A stretch of 64,000 nt of DNA from Neobacillus notoginsengisoli (GCF_003515685.1 NZ_QWEG01000008.1:124001-188000), one strand, 5' to 3'. Shown: positions 44,275 to 54,124, counted from the first letter of the stretch. The notes: generated by a model from the letters alone, not told the origin. Numbers and translations: made by a program.

Positions 44275-45753
44275 TTATTCGTCTATGTCTCTCATTTCCT
44301 TCAGCTTTTTCATTTTTTTAGAACTAAACCGAAATGGATTTAACGTATGCAAAAACAACGGCCTTGTCCTCTCTGCCGAGAACGGGAACCGTATGAGCAC
44401 ATCCTTATGATCGACCATCCGCGGCGGGTAAAAAGGCTGGAGAAACGGTTTGTTCATTGAAGTAAGCCGAATCAAATGGGTCAGCAGGATACATAAACAA
44501 AAGGCGATGCCGAGCAATCCCCAAAGCGAAGCAAACAGCAAAAATGGGAATCGGAGCAGCCGAATCGTATTGCCCATTTTGTAAACAGGTGTCGTAAAAG
44601 AAGCAAGCGCCGCAAGGGCCACAAAGATGAGCAAGACGTTGCTTGTGAGACCCGCATCAACCGAGGCTGTCCCGATGACGATACCTCCTACAATACCGAT
44701 CGTTTGGCCGACCTTTGTCGGAAGGCGGGCACCGGCCTCACGAAGCAGCTCAATCGTCAGTTCGAGGATGACCGCCTCAAGAATTGGCGGAAACGGAATC
44801 ACTCTTCTTGAACTGACTAGCGTCGTAAGCAGATCCTTTGGGATCAATTCATAATGAAACGTGAGGACCGCGACATAGAGAGGCGTTACCAATACGGAAA
44901 ACGCGATAGAAAAAAAACGGATCAGCCTGAAAAAGGAAGCCAGAATCCAGTTCAGGAAATAATCATCAAAGGAGCTGAAAAACTCGCCAAGCGTTGTCGG
45001 CCCGATGAGCGCATGCGGCGAGCCATCGACAAGGACCGCGACTTTTCCTTCCGCTAATATGGCGGCCACCCGATCCGGCCGTTCTGTATCAAGAAGCTGT
45101 GGGAAAGGGGAGTAGCGATTATCGGAAATGAGCTGCACGATGTAGGAACTGTCGATAATCGCATCAAAGTCGATTGCCTTTATCCGGTCTGAGATTATTT
45201 TTACATTTTCAGGATTAGTAAGGCCTTCGATATGGAAGATCGACACCTTCGTTTTTGTCAGTGAACCAATGGTAACCTCTTCCGTGACAAGCTCCTTTAT
45301 TGGCAGCCGTTTACGAATCAGGTTTGTATTAAGGACAAGTGACTCCACGAACGCTTCTTTTGGTCCGAGTACGCTGAATTCAACTTCAGGTGGGGCAATC
45401 GCACGGGTGTTTGCCTCTTTTGTTTCGAAAAGGGCGAACTTTCCCGGGTCTGTCCCGACAGTTAAAAGAAGATAGCCTCTCAGCACCTTTTCCTCAAGCT
45501 TATCGGGTTTATCCAAAATCTCGATTCCAGTCATCGGCACTATGGCCGTCACATCGTCAATGAATTCAAAGTGCCGCTCGAGCAGGTACGGAAGAATATC
45601 TCGCTGCACAACTTTATCATCCACAAGGGTGGAATAGAAGGAGAGGTGGAACACCACGCCTGTCTTCCGATTCGAGTACTCCTGCTGTACAAAATCATTT
45701 GACTTTAAAATAATCTCCGGCAACGGCACCTCGACCCCGGACTTTCTCCCCAT
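44275..45753 (-). CDS. Spore germination protein GerA family (receptor A subunit)
   Basis: 492-residue A subunit of the germinant receptor. The N-terminal half is soluble (DVTAIVPMTGIEILDKPDKLEEKVLRGYLL, EGLTNPENVKIISDRIKAIDFD); the C-terminal half has about five membrane helices with PFPPILEAVILELTIELLREAGARLP and KVGQTIGIVGGIVIG, hallmark segments of the family. First gene of the operon, with GAGGAGG 7 bases before the ATG. Expected to be expressed in the forespore. Confidence 0.93.
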   Translation of the reverse strand: MGRKSGVEVPLPEIILKSNDFVQQEYSNRKTGVVFHLSFYSTLVDDKVVQRDILPYLLERHFEFIDDVTAIVPMTGIEILDKPDKLEEKVLRGYLLLTVGTDPGKFALFETKEANTRAIAPPEVEFSVLGPKEAFVESLVLNTNLIRKRLPIKELVTEEVTIGSLTKTKVSIFHIEGLTNPENVKIISDRIKAIDFDAIIDSSYIVQLISDNRYSPFPQLLDTERPDRVAAILAEGKVAVLVDGSPHALIGPTTLGEFFSSFDDYFLNWILASFFRLIRFFSIAFSVLVTPLYVAVLTFHYELIPKDLLTTLVSSRRVIPFPPILEAVILELTIELLREAGARLPTKVGQTIGIVGGIVIGTASVDAGLTSNVLLIFVALAALASFTTPVYKMGNTIRLLRFPFLLFASLWGLLGIAFCLCILLTHLIRLTSMNKPFLQPFYPPRMVDHKDVLIRFPFSAERTRPLFLHTLNPFRFSSKKMKKLKEMRDIDE

Positions 45754-46110
45754 CACCACACCTCCTCATACTCGACGGACTTATTATTACCGGATTAGGG
45801 AGAAATATGAAAAGAAAAATAGTGAGAGTTCTCCATGAATGAAAAGCCCTCCCGTGGTTGGAGGGCTTGTTCCAATTAAATGTATAATCCTGTCCGAAGA
45901 TTTTCGAATTCCGGATAAATCGAAAAAAGTCCTGATAACGTCACAAAATCTCCGGATAACGTCACAACTAATACGGATAAAGAATAGCAACTGCTAGCAG
46001 CATTCTATTGTTTTAGTTATTAAGCACACAAAAAAAGCACCCGCATCAGCAGGTGCTAAAAGATTTATATAAGGGAAGGGACAGGGTTTTTCAAAGTCGT
46101 TCCGTGGGAT
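45754..46110. other. Gap with short repeats and two terminators
   Basis: Hairpin AAGCCCTCC/GGAGGGCTT at 45842-45868, then a degenerate direct repeat of about 24 bases (CTGATAACGTCACAA at about 45931 and CGGATAACGTCACAA at about 45955), then the yfiY terminator at 46028-46060 (GCACC/GGTGC stem with A7 on the plus strand, so T7 for the minus-strand gene). No gene is seen. Confidence 0.65.
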
Positions 46111-47079
46111 TTATTTTGCAAAAAACTTTTCGATATCATCGAGCATCAAGTTCGCCGCAATGACGCCGCCGGCTGTGTTCCAGATCGTGTCGCTGACTTT
46201 ATGGACGTTGCCTTTCTTTGCTACCTCAAGATTTTTGAAAAGAGGGTCTTCAATCCACTGCTTTTCAACCTGGGACGCTTTACCGTCACCTTCTTCATAT
46301 GTGAAGTAGAAGAGGATGTCGCCGTCCATTGCTGGAATGCGCTCTTTCGTGACGTTCTTTTCGGCAAAATCATCGACGTCCTGGCTTTCCGGACGTGCGA
46401 AGCCAAGCTCATCAAGAATCACGCCGGAAAATGTGTCCTTATGGTAAATCCGCACATCGCCAGCCATGAAACGAACCATCGAAACCTTCATATCAAGCTT
46501 ATCGCCTAATTTGCCTTTCAAATCTTCAATTCGCTTATCGTAATCGGAGAGGACTTCCTTGCCTTTTTCTTCCTTGTTCACCGCTTTGGAATAAAGCTCG
46601 AAGTTTTCCTTCCAGTCACCGCGGAGCGTTTCAGCAAAAACGGTCGGCGCAATCGCCTTCAGCTGTTCGTAAATTTCTTCCTGGCGCATCTTGTTACCGA
46701 TGATCAAATCCGGCTTCAACGCTGCAACCGCTTCAACATTGACCTGGCTTTCAACGCCGACAACCTTGGCATCTTTCATGTCGTCCTTAATATGGTCGTA
46801 CCAAGGGTCGCCTGTCCACGATTTAACCGCGCCAACCGGCTTCACGCCCAGGGCAAGCAATGCTTCTGTTCCTTCGTTCGTTAAAATGACGACCCGTTCA
46901 GGTGTTTTGTCGAGTGTCGTTTTGCCCATTGCATGTTCAACTGTATAGCTCTTTGCTTCGTCAGCCTTTGGCTTTTCCTTGCTGCCGGAATTGTTTTTGT
47001 CATTTCCGCCCCCGCAAGCCGCCAGCATCATCACAGCGAAAATCGCCATCAGCGAAAGTATGTACTTCGTGTTTTTCAT
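46111..47079 (-). CDS. yfiY: Iron-siderophore ABC transporter, substrate-binding lipoprotein
   Basis: 322-residue class III binding protein for ferric siderophores. Lipoprotein signal ends LAAC (Cys22). Typical segments: PERVVILTNEGTEALLALGVKPVGA, PDLIIGNKMRQEEIYEQLKAIAPTV, and VHKVSDTIWNTAGGVIAANLMLDDIEKF. Closest in my memory to B. subtilis YfiY (hydroxamate siderophores such as schizokinen). Transcribed away from the permease genes, with three Fur boxes between them. Confidence 0.88.
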   Translation of the reverse strand: MKNTKYILSLMAIFAVMMLAACGGGNDKNNSGSKEKPKADEAKSYTVEHAMGKTTLDKTPERVVILTNEGTEALLALGVKPVGAVKSWTGDPWYDHIKDDMKDAKVVGVESQVNVEAVAALKPDLIIGNKMRQEEIYEQLKAIAPTVFAETLRGDWKENFELYSKAVNKEEKGKEVLSDYDKRIEDLKGKLGDKLDMKVSMVRFMAGDVRIYHKDTFSGVILDELGFARPESQDVDDFAEKNVTKERIPAMDGDILFYFTYEEGDGKASQVEKQWIEDPLFKNLEVAKKGNVHKVSDTIWNTAGGVIAANLMLDDIEKFFAK

Positions 47080-47107
47080 GATTGTCGTGCCTCCTGGTAA
47101 ATGGTAT

Positions 47108-47122
47108 TGATAATCATTTTCA
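47108..47122. promoter_or_regulatory. Fur box 1
   Basis: TGATAATCATTTTCA, 14 of 15 positions of the 7-1-7 consensus TGATAATNATTATCA; 29 bases before the yfiY start. Confidence 0.85.
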
Positions 47123-47171
47123 ATGACATCCTCATCATAAAATGATAAAATCTACATGTCAATCATTTAAT

Positions 47172-47186
47172 TGAAAATAATTCTCA
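47172..47186. promoter_or_regulatory. Fur box 2
   Basis: TGAAAATAATTCTCA, a 7-1-7 Fur box with two differences from consensus, in the middle of the divergent gap. Confidence 0.8.
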
Positions 47187-47296
47187 CTGAAAGTCAAATT
47201 TGTGACGGGAACATTTTTAGATTTACCAATAAGCAAAGCTGTAATGCCATATGAGGTGAGGTCTTGTCAGAATAGGGACAAAGAGCTATTTCTAAC

Positions 47297-47311
47297 TGAA
47301 AATGATTCTCA
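47297..47311. promoter_or_regulatory. Fur box 3
   Basis: TGAAAATGATTCTCA, a 7-1-7 Fur box next to a likely promoter for the permease genes (TTGACA at about 47317). Confidence 0.8.
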
Positions 47312-47444
47312 TAGTCATTGACACCCCACTAGGTCCGCTTTAGACTAAAGATAGAATGAAACACATATAAGATATAGTAGAAACCTCAACGAGAAGGGGG
47401 TTTCTTTTGCAAAAAAACATACGCTATGAGAAAGGTTTTCCGGA

Positions 47445-48449
47445 ATGGTCCTCAAGCATACAAGTTTAAAATGGCTCGGCTTGATCGCCGCCTTTATATT
47501 GCTGCTTGTCCTGATGGGGGCGAGCATCGTCTTTGGCTATACTGACACAACGATCAGGATGGCCATCGACACATTTACGAACTTTAACGGATCCAATGAA
47601 CATATAATTATCGAATCAGTCCGTCTGCCGCGCGCGCTGATAGCCGCAGCCGTCGGAGCGAGCCTTGGCGTATCGGGGGCGCTTCTCCAGACGCTGACGA
47701 AAAATCCGCTTGCGTCACCTGACATTTTCGGCGTCAATGCCGGTGCTGGCATGATGGTCGTCATCGCTGTCACCATCTTGAAAGTCGACAGCATTCAGGC
47801 GTTCACGTGGATGGCATTCCTCGGCGCCGCGGCTGCCGCGATTGGCGTCTACGCAATCGGCTCGTTCGGCCGCGAAGGGCTCACGCCGATGAAGCTGACC
47901 CTCGCCGGCGCCGCTCTGGCCGCGATGTTCGCGAGCTTCACCCAAGGCCTGCTCGTCCTGAACGAAGCCGCGCTCGAGCAGGTGCTGTTCTGGCTCGCCG
48001 GTTCCGTTGCCGGCCGGGATCTGGACAACTTGATTGCTGTCCTGCCTTACCTTGCTGTCGGCTTGGTTGGGTCACTTTTGATCGCTGGGAAAATGAATGT
48101 CCTGTCCATGGGCGAGGACGTGGCGAAAGGACTGGGTCTGAACACGGCTCTTGTCAAAATTGGCGTCGGTATCCTTGTCATCCTGCTCGCCGGCGGGGCG
48201 GTCGCGGTTGCCGGACCGATCGGGTTTATCGGCATCGTCATCCCGCATGTGACCCGCTCGATCGTTGGCATCGACCACCGCTGGGTCATCCCGTACGCTG
48301 CGCTCTTGGGCGCGATGCTCTTACTCGCGGCCGACATCGGTTCACGGTATCTGCTCATGCCGCAGGAAGTCCCGGTTGGCGTCACAACGGCCATCATCGG
48401 CACCCCGTTTTTCATCTATATCGCGAGAAGGGGGTTCAATAGCCGATGA
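47445..48449 (+). CDS. yfiZ: Iron-siderophore ABC transporter, permease 1 (FecCD)
   Basis: 334-residue FecCD-family membrane subunit: VRLPRALIAAAVGASLGVSGALLQ, TKNPLASPDIFGVNAGAG, and the ATPase-contact region GLNTALVKIGVGILVILLAGG...GPIGFIGIVIPHVTR. It overlaps the next permease by 4 bases. Together with YfiY and the ATPase encoded further downstream it imports ferric siderophores. AAAGG is 9 bases before the ATG. Confidence 0.9.
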   Translation: MVLKHTSLKWLGLIAAFILLLVLMGASIVFGYTDTTIRMAIDTFTNFNGSNEHIIIESVRLPRALIAAAVGASLGVSGALLQTLTKNPLASPDIFGVNAGAGMMVVIAVTILKVDSIQAFTWMAFLGAAAAAIGVYAIGSFGREGLTPMKLTLAGAALAAMFASFTQGLLVLNEAALEQVLFWLAGSVAGRDLDNLIAVLPYLAVGLVGSLLIAGKMNVLSMGEDVAKGLGLNTALVKIGVGILVILLAGGAVAVAGPIGFIGIVIPHVTRSIVGIDHRWVIPYAALLGAMLLLAADIGSRYLLMPQEVPVGVTTAIIGTPFFIYIARRGFNSR

Positions 48450-49501
48450 GCCAATTCAGGAATTTACGTTTATTCAAAGGGAAGATTTCCTTCCTTCTCG
48501 ATAAAAAAGCAATCTTTATCTTGGCTGGCCTGTTCCTGGCCGCCGCGGCAGTATTCGTCGTCAGCACCGGGATGGGCGAAATGAAGATCAGTCCGCTCAC
48601 AGTCGTCAAAGTCTTTTTCGGCGGCGGAACGGAAATGGACCAGCTGATTATAAAATCGTTCCGGCTGCCGCGCATCATCATCGCGCTCACAGTCGGCATG
48701 GGACTCGCTGTTGCAGGTGGCATTTTGCAAGGAATGATCCGCAACCCGCTCGCTTCGCCGGATATTCTTGGCATCACCGGAGGCGCCTCGGTCGCGGTCG
48801 TTGGTTTCCTGGCCATCTTCTCTGACAGAAGCAACGCCCTGACCGTCAGCATCGCCTGGCTGCCAGTCGCCGCCTTCATCGGAGCAGCCGTCGCAGCCTT
48901 TCTTGTGTACATGCTCGCCTGGAAAAACGGCGTCTCGCCAATCCGGCTCGTCCTGATCGGAATCGGGTTGATGGCATTGATGAAAGCAATGACAACCTTG
49001 ATGATGATTCTCGGCCCGATCTTCCAGGCAAGCCAGGCCAACATCTGGCTCACCGGAACTGTTTACGGCTCCACCTGGGCGAACGTCTCGATCGCCCTCC
49101 CGGTAACAGTCGTATTAATCGTGCTGGCCCTAATTGCCGCACGGAACCTGAACATCCAGGAACTCGGCGATGACGTCGCAACCGGCTTAGGAACGCACGT
49201 GCAAAAGCAGCGCTTTGCCCTGCTCGCCATCTCAACCGGCCTGATCGGTACATCCGTCGCATTCGCAGGCGGCATCGGCTTCGTCGGCCTCATGGCGCCG
49301 CATATGGCCCGCCGGCTCGTCGGATCATCATTCGGGGCACTGCTCCCAACAGCCGCTGTTTTAGGAGGAATCCTCGTCATGGCCGCCGATTTGATTGGCC
49401 GAACGATGTTCTCACCACTCGAAATCCCAGCCGGCGTCTTCACCGCCGGCATCGGCGCACCATATTTTATCTACCTTCTGTTCAAAACGCGGAATCAGTA
49501 A
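48446..49501 (+). CDS. yfhA: Iron-siderophore ABC transporter, permease 2 (FecCD)
   Basis: 351-residue second FecCD permease: FRLPRIIIALTVGMGLAVAGGILQGMIRNPLASPDILGITGGA, and AFAGGIGFVGLMAPHMARRLVG. Forms a heterodimer with the product of the overlapping upstream gene. Same pair order as B. subtilis yfiZ-yfhA. Ends in a REP-2 palindrome that may serve as terminator. Confidence 0.9.
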   Translation: MSQFRNLRLFKGKISFLLDKKAIFILAGLFLAAAAVFVVSTGMGEMKISPLTVVKVFFGGGTEMDQLIIKSFRLPRIIIALTVGMGLAVAGGILQGMIRNPLASPDILGITGGASVAVVGFLAIFSDRSNALTVSIAWLPVAAFIGAAVAAFLVYMLAWKNGVSPIRLVLIGIGLMALMKAMTTLMMILGPIFQASQANIWLTGTVYGSTWANVSIALPVTVVLIVLALIAARNLNIQELGDDVATGLGTHVQKQRFALLAISTGLIGTSVAFAGGIGFVGLMAPHMARRLVGSSFGALLPTAAVLGGILVMAADLIGRTMFSPLEIPAGVFTAGIGAPYFIYLLFKTRNQ

Positions 49502-49518
49502 GGGGCCGAGTTTAAGGT

Positions 49519-49573
49519 GAGTGCCTGGCACCGTGGTGGGACGTTTTGGGTCCCGGATGGGTGCCAGGTACTC
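49519..49573. repeat. REP-2 palindromic repeat (copy 3)
   Basis: GAGTGCCTGGCACC faces GGTGCCAGGTACTC, 18 bases after the yfhA stop. Confidence 0.8.
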
Positions 49574-50038
49574 AAGTGGTGCGATCGGTGACCGGTTAGG
49601 CTGGCTTTTCGTAAAATAGGGTTTGGTGGCGGAGGAGGATTAGTGAACTAGGGTGGTTTTTTTGAGGAAGAGGATAGTGAATATTTACTATTCAATACTC
49701 ACCCTTGTAGTGAATAAGTGTGGTGCGGTGGCTATAAGCATATAGTAGGCGTCAGACCCCTACTAGTTCAAATAGTACTTTTCGCAAAAATGAACTAGTG
49801 ATTTTACTAGGAATTTATAAAAAAATAGCCCATTTCTAGTGAAATTACTAGGAAAGAATCACTAGTACATCTCCCGTCTTCATGAGGTCACTAGCAAAAA
49901 TACTAATACATCTCCGGCCTTCATAAAATCACTAGTACACACTGAAACAGCGAGTCCATCATACAAATCGCATAGTTTACAAATACCGCAAACCAGCCAC
50001 TGGAATCCAAAGCAAAACGTGTAAAGGAGCTGTCTGAA
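49574..50038. repeat. Gene-free gap with ACTAGT-rich repeats
   Basis: From about 49700 to 49945 the words ACTAGT, CTAGTA, TCACTAG and TACATCTCC recur; the clearest pair of units starts at 49861 and 49902 (41-base spacing). No frame with a ribosome binding site. The last 60 bases hold the leader of the ATPase gene. Confidence 0.65.
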
Positions 50039-50866
50039 TTGACGCATGCGCAAGCGATTGAAACGAAAAAGCTGTCCCTTTCCTACGGAGATACATTAAT
50101 CATCAACGAACTCGACCTGAAAATTCCTAAAGGTGAAATCACTGTGTTCATCGGAGGGAACGGCTGCGGGAAGTCGACGCTTCTCCGCTCAATCGCGCGC
50201 CTGTTGAAGCCGAAATCCGGTACAGTGATGCTCGAAGGAAAAGCGATCTCGAAGCTGTCGACAAGGGAGGTTGCCCGCAACATGGCGATTCTTCCGCAGA
50301 CCCCCGTCGCGCCGGAAGGCCTGACCGTTCTCCAACTCGTCAAGCAAGGCCGCTACCCATACCAGTCGTGGCTCAAGCAATGGTCGGAGGAAGACGAGCG
50401 CAAAGTGAACGAAGCCCTAAAAGCGACCAGCCTCGAGGAACTGAAGGACCGGCCCGTCGATTCCCTGTCCGGCGGCCAGCGCCAGCGCGCCTGGATTGCG
50501 ATGACACTCGCCCAGGACACAGACATCCTGCTCCTCGACGAGCCGACAACGTATCTTGACATGACGCACCAAATCGAAATTCTCGACCTGCTCTACGATT
50601 TGAACGAGCGCGAAAACCGCACAATCGTCATGGTCCTGCACGACCTGAACCTGGCCTGCCGCTACGCGCACAACATCGTCGCCATCAAGGATCAGAAAAT
50701 CCATGCGCAGGGCCGTCCCGAGGTCGTCGTCAACTGCTCTCTTGTCAAAAACGTCTTCGGCATGGACTGCGAAGTCACGATCGACCCGCTTTTCGGCACA
50801 CCGCTTTGCATCCCTTACGGAAAAGGGCGCTGCATTCTGAAGGAACCAGTCGCTGTGAACAACTAG
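50039..50866 (+). CDS. yusV: Iron-siderophore ABC transporter, ATP-binding protein
   Basis: 275-residue FepC-type ATPase: Walker A GGNGCGKST (39-47), signature LSGGQRQRAWIAMTLAQ, Walker B ILLLDEPTTYLD, and switch VLHDLNLACRYAHN. Equal in length to B. subtilis YusV, which serves several siderophore permeases including YfiZ/YfhA. Start is TTG with AAAGGAG 9 bases upstream. The next two genes (FhuF-like, YusU) fit the iron theme. The 268 bases after it hold nothing recognisable. Confidence 0.9.
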   Translation: MTHAQAIETKKLSLSYGDTLIINELDLKIPKGEITVFIGGNGCGKSTLLRSIARLLKPKSGTVMLEGKAISKLSTREVARNMAILPQTPVAPEGLTVLQLVKQGRYPYQSWLKQWSEEDERKVNEALKATSLEELKDRPVDSLSGGQRQRAWIAMTLAQDTDILLLDEPTTYLDMTHQIEILDLLYDLNERENRTIVMVLHDLNLACRYAHNIVAIKDQKIHAQGRPEVVVNCSLVKNVFGMDCEVTIDPLFGTPLCIPYGKGRCILKEPVAVNN

Positions 50867-51134
50867 AATAACAGGACTCTTTGCAAAATGAACGACCGTT
50901 CCGCTCCCCCGGCCGCTTATCAAACTTGTACTCTTTTCGGCTACGAAAAATGGAAAGCGGCAATGGGAACGAAGCTTCACTCCTAAATCGGCTGGCCCGT
51001 CAATAAACATTGGCTGTGAAAAATAAATATCTATGAAAAGCTACGCTGCCTATTTCGGTAAAACAATCGGCATATTTAAATTTTCAAAAGTAATGTAGAG
51101 AGCAGCATTTCCAAGGAAAGGACGGTGAGATTCG

Positions 51135-52088
51135 ATGGAACACCTGAAAATAAGCACGTTATCTGAACAGGAAAGGGACATTTTGAGTCGTTACCGTTTA
51201 TCCAATCAGCCAATGGACGGGATGATGTCCGTCGCTTCGCTGCTTGACCGACAGCAGCTCGAAAAATTCCTCGATGAGCTGAAGCCGATGTTGCAAACGG
51301 ACTTGAATAAAGTGGTCGCCTCGGTATTCATGAAGAAATACGCCTTCATCGCCGTACCCGCCCTGTACAGCATGACGGCCTGGAACAAAAAGCTCGACCT
51401 CAATCCGGAAAATGTTTTCATGGAACCGCCGAACGGCGATTCGAAGTGGCTGCCGAAGTTTTATTTTGCCAACGCTGAAGTGGAAGAGTGGATCGAAACG
51501 GAAAGCCGGACTGGACCAAACGCAGATACGCAAACCGGAGCAGAAGAGTGGACCCGTACGGAGCAGAATCCCGCGCGGCAATCCGCCAATTCGATTGGAC
51601 TCGAGGGCCGCCGGAAGGCATTTTTGCCAAAAGAAAGAGGAGACGACAGCCGCGACGCATTCCGTGAGCAAGCCCTATCCGAATTGTTCGCGGATCACAT
51701 TTTCCCGCTGGTGAGCCAGCTCGCCAAGATTACCGGCGTTTCCAAGCTGATCCTCTGGGAAAACGTCGCCACTTACATTATGTGGCTGTACGAAACGGTG
51801 CTCGCGGACGAACGGAATGCGGCGGGCGACTTCGACTTCTTCAACAATGCTGCCGGCGCCCTGTTCGGTAACTACCACCGCAACCCGATGAAAAAGTTTT
51901 ACACCGAAAAAACGTATGTCGACGACCTGGACGAAATGATCCGGATCCGCCAGACATGCTGCTTTTCGTATCTGACCGGCGAAAAGGCCGCGCGCTGCAA
52001 GACGTGCCCGTGCCGAAAGCTGGAAATGGAGGGCAAATGCTCAAATGAACGAGAAAACCCTTGCGATGCAGTTCGAAGCCTTACTTGA
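51135..52088 (+). CDS. FhuF-like ferric-siderophore reductase with [2Fe-2S] site
   Basis: 317 residues. The C-terminus shows the FhuF cluster motif C275-C276-x11-C288-x2-C291 (TCCFSYLTGEKAARCKTCPC), which binds an unusual [2Fe-2S] centre used to reduce iron in hydroxamate siderophores. The central ferric reductase-like part has YSMTAWNKKLDLNPENVF and KLILWENVATYIMWLYE. Residues of about 115-175 form a hydrophilic low-complexity insert (EEWIETESRTGPN and EEWTRTEQNPAR are near repeats) not expected in the family. Position behind the siderophore ATPase supports the role. It overlaps yusU by 44 bases. Confidence 0.82.
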   Translation: MEHLKISTLSEQERDILSRYRLSNQPMDGMMSVASLLDRQQLEKFLDELKPMLQTDLNKVVASVFMKKYAFIAVPALYSMTAWNKKLDLNPENVFMEPPNGDSKWLPKFYFANAEVEEWIETESRTGPNADTQTGAEEWTRTEQNPARQSANSIGLEGRRKAFLPKERGDDSRDAFREQALSELFADHIFPLVSQLAKITGVSKLILWENVATYIMWLYETVLADERNAAGDFDFFNNAAGALFGNYHRNPMKKFYTEKTYVDDLDEMIRIRQTCCFSYLTGEKAARCKTCPCRKLEMEGKCSNERENPCDAVRSLT

Positions 52089-52302
52089 GAAATACGCCGA
52101 GCTCCTCACCGGCACGAGCGAAAAAAACATCACCGACAAAGTGAAAATGTACGCCCTCTATACCCACATCGCCAAAACCATGCCCGCCCTCGCCAAGCAC
52201 TGGAACGCCCTCTACCCCGAGGCCAAGGGCGAAATCATGGGCCTCATGACCGAAATCAAACAGCTCAATGAAGCCCATCGAAACACCAAGCCGCGCCCAT
52301 AA
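52045..52302 (+). CDS. yusU: YusU-like small protein (DUF2573)
   Basis: 85 residues, mostly helical and charged (EALLEKYAELLTGTSEKNITDKV, YTHIAKTMPALAKHWN). It resembles B. subtilis YusU, a protein of unknown function encoded next to YusV, and here it also lies close to the yusV gene. The start lies inside the FhuF-like gene, in another frame, behind GGAGGG. Function unknown. Confidence 0.65.
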   Translation: MNEKTLAMQFEALLEKYAELLTGTSEKNITDKVKMYALYTHIAKTMPALAKHWNALYPEAKGEIMGLMTEIKQLNEAHRNTKPRP

Positions 52303-52325
52303 GGGAACGGCTTATTTTTTCACCA

Positions 52326-52380
52326 GAGTGCCTGGCACCCATCTTGGACAAAAAGTGTCCCACCATGGTGCCAGGCACTC
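52326..52380. repeat. REP-2 palindromic repeat (copy 4), between convergent genes
   Basis: GAGTGCCTGGCACCC faces CATGGTGCCAGGCACTC; lies between yusU and the oppositely oriented GMC gene. Confidence 0.8.
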
Positions 52381-52408
52381 CTTGGCATCTTCGCGGGAAT
52401 TTCAATCC

Positions 52409-53979
52409 CTAAGAATCATCCTCCTCAGTCAGGTTTTTCGCAATGGTGGTTCCTATTAAGAAGGCGGCTGCTGACGTGTTTCCATCCACGGTGAACGGGA
52501 TAATCTGCGCATCTGCCACGATTAAATTGTTTACCCCGTGCACCTTGCCAGTCGTGTCGACAACGCCGCCTTCACGAAGAGGGGCCATGCGGAGGGAGCT
52601 TTGCTGGTGATGGTTGTGGCCGAAGTTTTCCTTAATGTACTCTTCAAGTGCGTCGTCATCGTCAATGGTTTCCATTCTCGGCGCCATTAGCTGGTAGGAA
52701 GGGTCGATTTCCGATAGTTTCAACGCGGTCGGTTTGATATAGTTTCTGAAAATGCTCTTTACTGCCTCCAAATCATAAGGGTGACGCAAGAATGCTTCAT
52801 CTGCAAGAACAATTTTCAAAGGATCGTTGTTCTGGATCCGGATTGTTCCGTGGCTTCTCGGCTGAAGGAAAAGGATCGTGATCACGAGATTTCCTTCCGA
52901 AACGGAGCCGATCAGCTGAACACCGCGCCGGCTGGCATCGCCTTCGAGCGGATTCGGCAAGAAGGCGCCGCCAGTGTAGAGAGCGAACGGATCCCTTCGT
53001 ATCTCGGCCGCATCCCGCTGATTCAGCGAGAATACCGCATTGTTTAACGTATGATTGGTTAGAAACTTACCTACATTGGGATTGTGGAATACGACTGGAA
53101 TCCCAGCCTCCTGAAGGTTATCTGCCGGGCCGATTCCGGACAGCATCAGGAGTTGCGCGCTATTGATACCAGCTGAAACAATGACTCGTTTTCTTGCAAA
53201 AACGCGGACTTTCTTTCCTTCCTTCAGCATTTCCACACCGACCGCGTTTCTGCCTTTGAACAGAATCCGAAGCGCGGTGGTCCTGTAAGAAACCGTTAAT
53301 TTCCGGCCGTGAACCCCGTGTCCATTCGGACCGACGATATCTGGGGATAAAAAGGCGGTCGATGCGCTTTCCCGCTCGCCGGTCGGTTTTTGGTACAATT
53401 GCCATCTCGTGAAGGCGCCAATTGGCGTCAGCGGATTGTTGTAATCATCAAGGATTTTGATGCCTGTCGCTTCGGCGAAGGCAGTGGTAAGTTTTTTTGC
53501 CACAGCAGGCGGATTTGCCGGCGCTTGCCGGATGGACAGCCTGCCTCTGAATCCGTGGAATTTCGGATTGTACACTTCACCGAAAAAACGCTCCAGCTGT
53601 TTAAAGCTCTCGATTGCCCGATCCGGTGACCACATCGGGCCAAGAGCCGCTCCCATTTCTTTAACACAGCCGGTGTCGGGCGAACGTACTGCTCGCCATT
53701 AATCGAAGACCCGCCACCTGACAGCCTGCCAGTTGTCCATTCGAACGAACGGTCCTCAACTCCTTCCTGTGGCACGCCTTCCCCTTGCCAAAAATACTCC
53801 GGAAAAAAATGTTCCTCCAATTCGGGCGCAAAACGCGAATCCCGGATTGGTTCGTCCCGGTCATTGTTATCGCCAGCCTCCAAAACGAGGACTGACGTTT
53901 TGTAATCATCTGTCAGCGTCTTCGCAATAACGGCCCCCGCCGGCCCCGTCCCAACAACGATATAATCAAAAAAATCCAT
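52409..53979 (-). pseudogene. GMC-family FAD oxidoreductase, frameshifted
   Basis: Two overlapping frames together make one GMC oxidoreductase of about 520 residues. The first part (from ATG 53979, GGAG 8 bases upstream) has the FAD-binding start DFFDYIVVGTGPAGAVIAKTL and GGGSSINGEQYVRPTP. The rest, from FKQLERFFGEVYNP to the C-terminal FGHNHHQQSSLRM and NLIVADAQIIPFTVDGNTSAAAFLIG, lies in the other frame. The switch must occur near 53640-53660, where LKKW is followed by ALGPMWSPD after loss of one base. Either an inactive gene or a sequencing error. Family members oxidise alcohols or sugars; substrate unknown. Confidence 0.85.
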
Positions 53980-54124
53980 AATTTCGTCTCCTTTACCCAA
54001 TTTCTTTATTCTATGAAAGAAAAGGAGAGGGGAACTGGGTTGGCAAGGGATTCTAGCGGAATTTGTTATGGAGTGCCTTGTAAACTGTGGTAATATTTTG
54101 AAAAAGGGTGCAGGGGGAGTGGGA

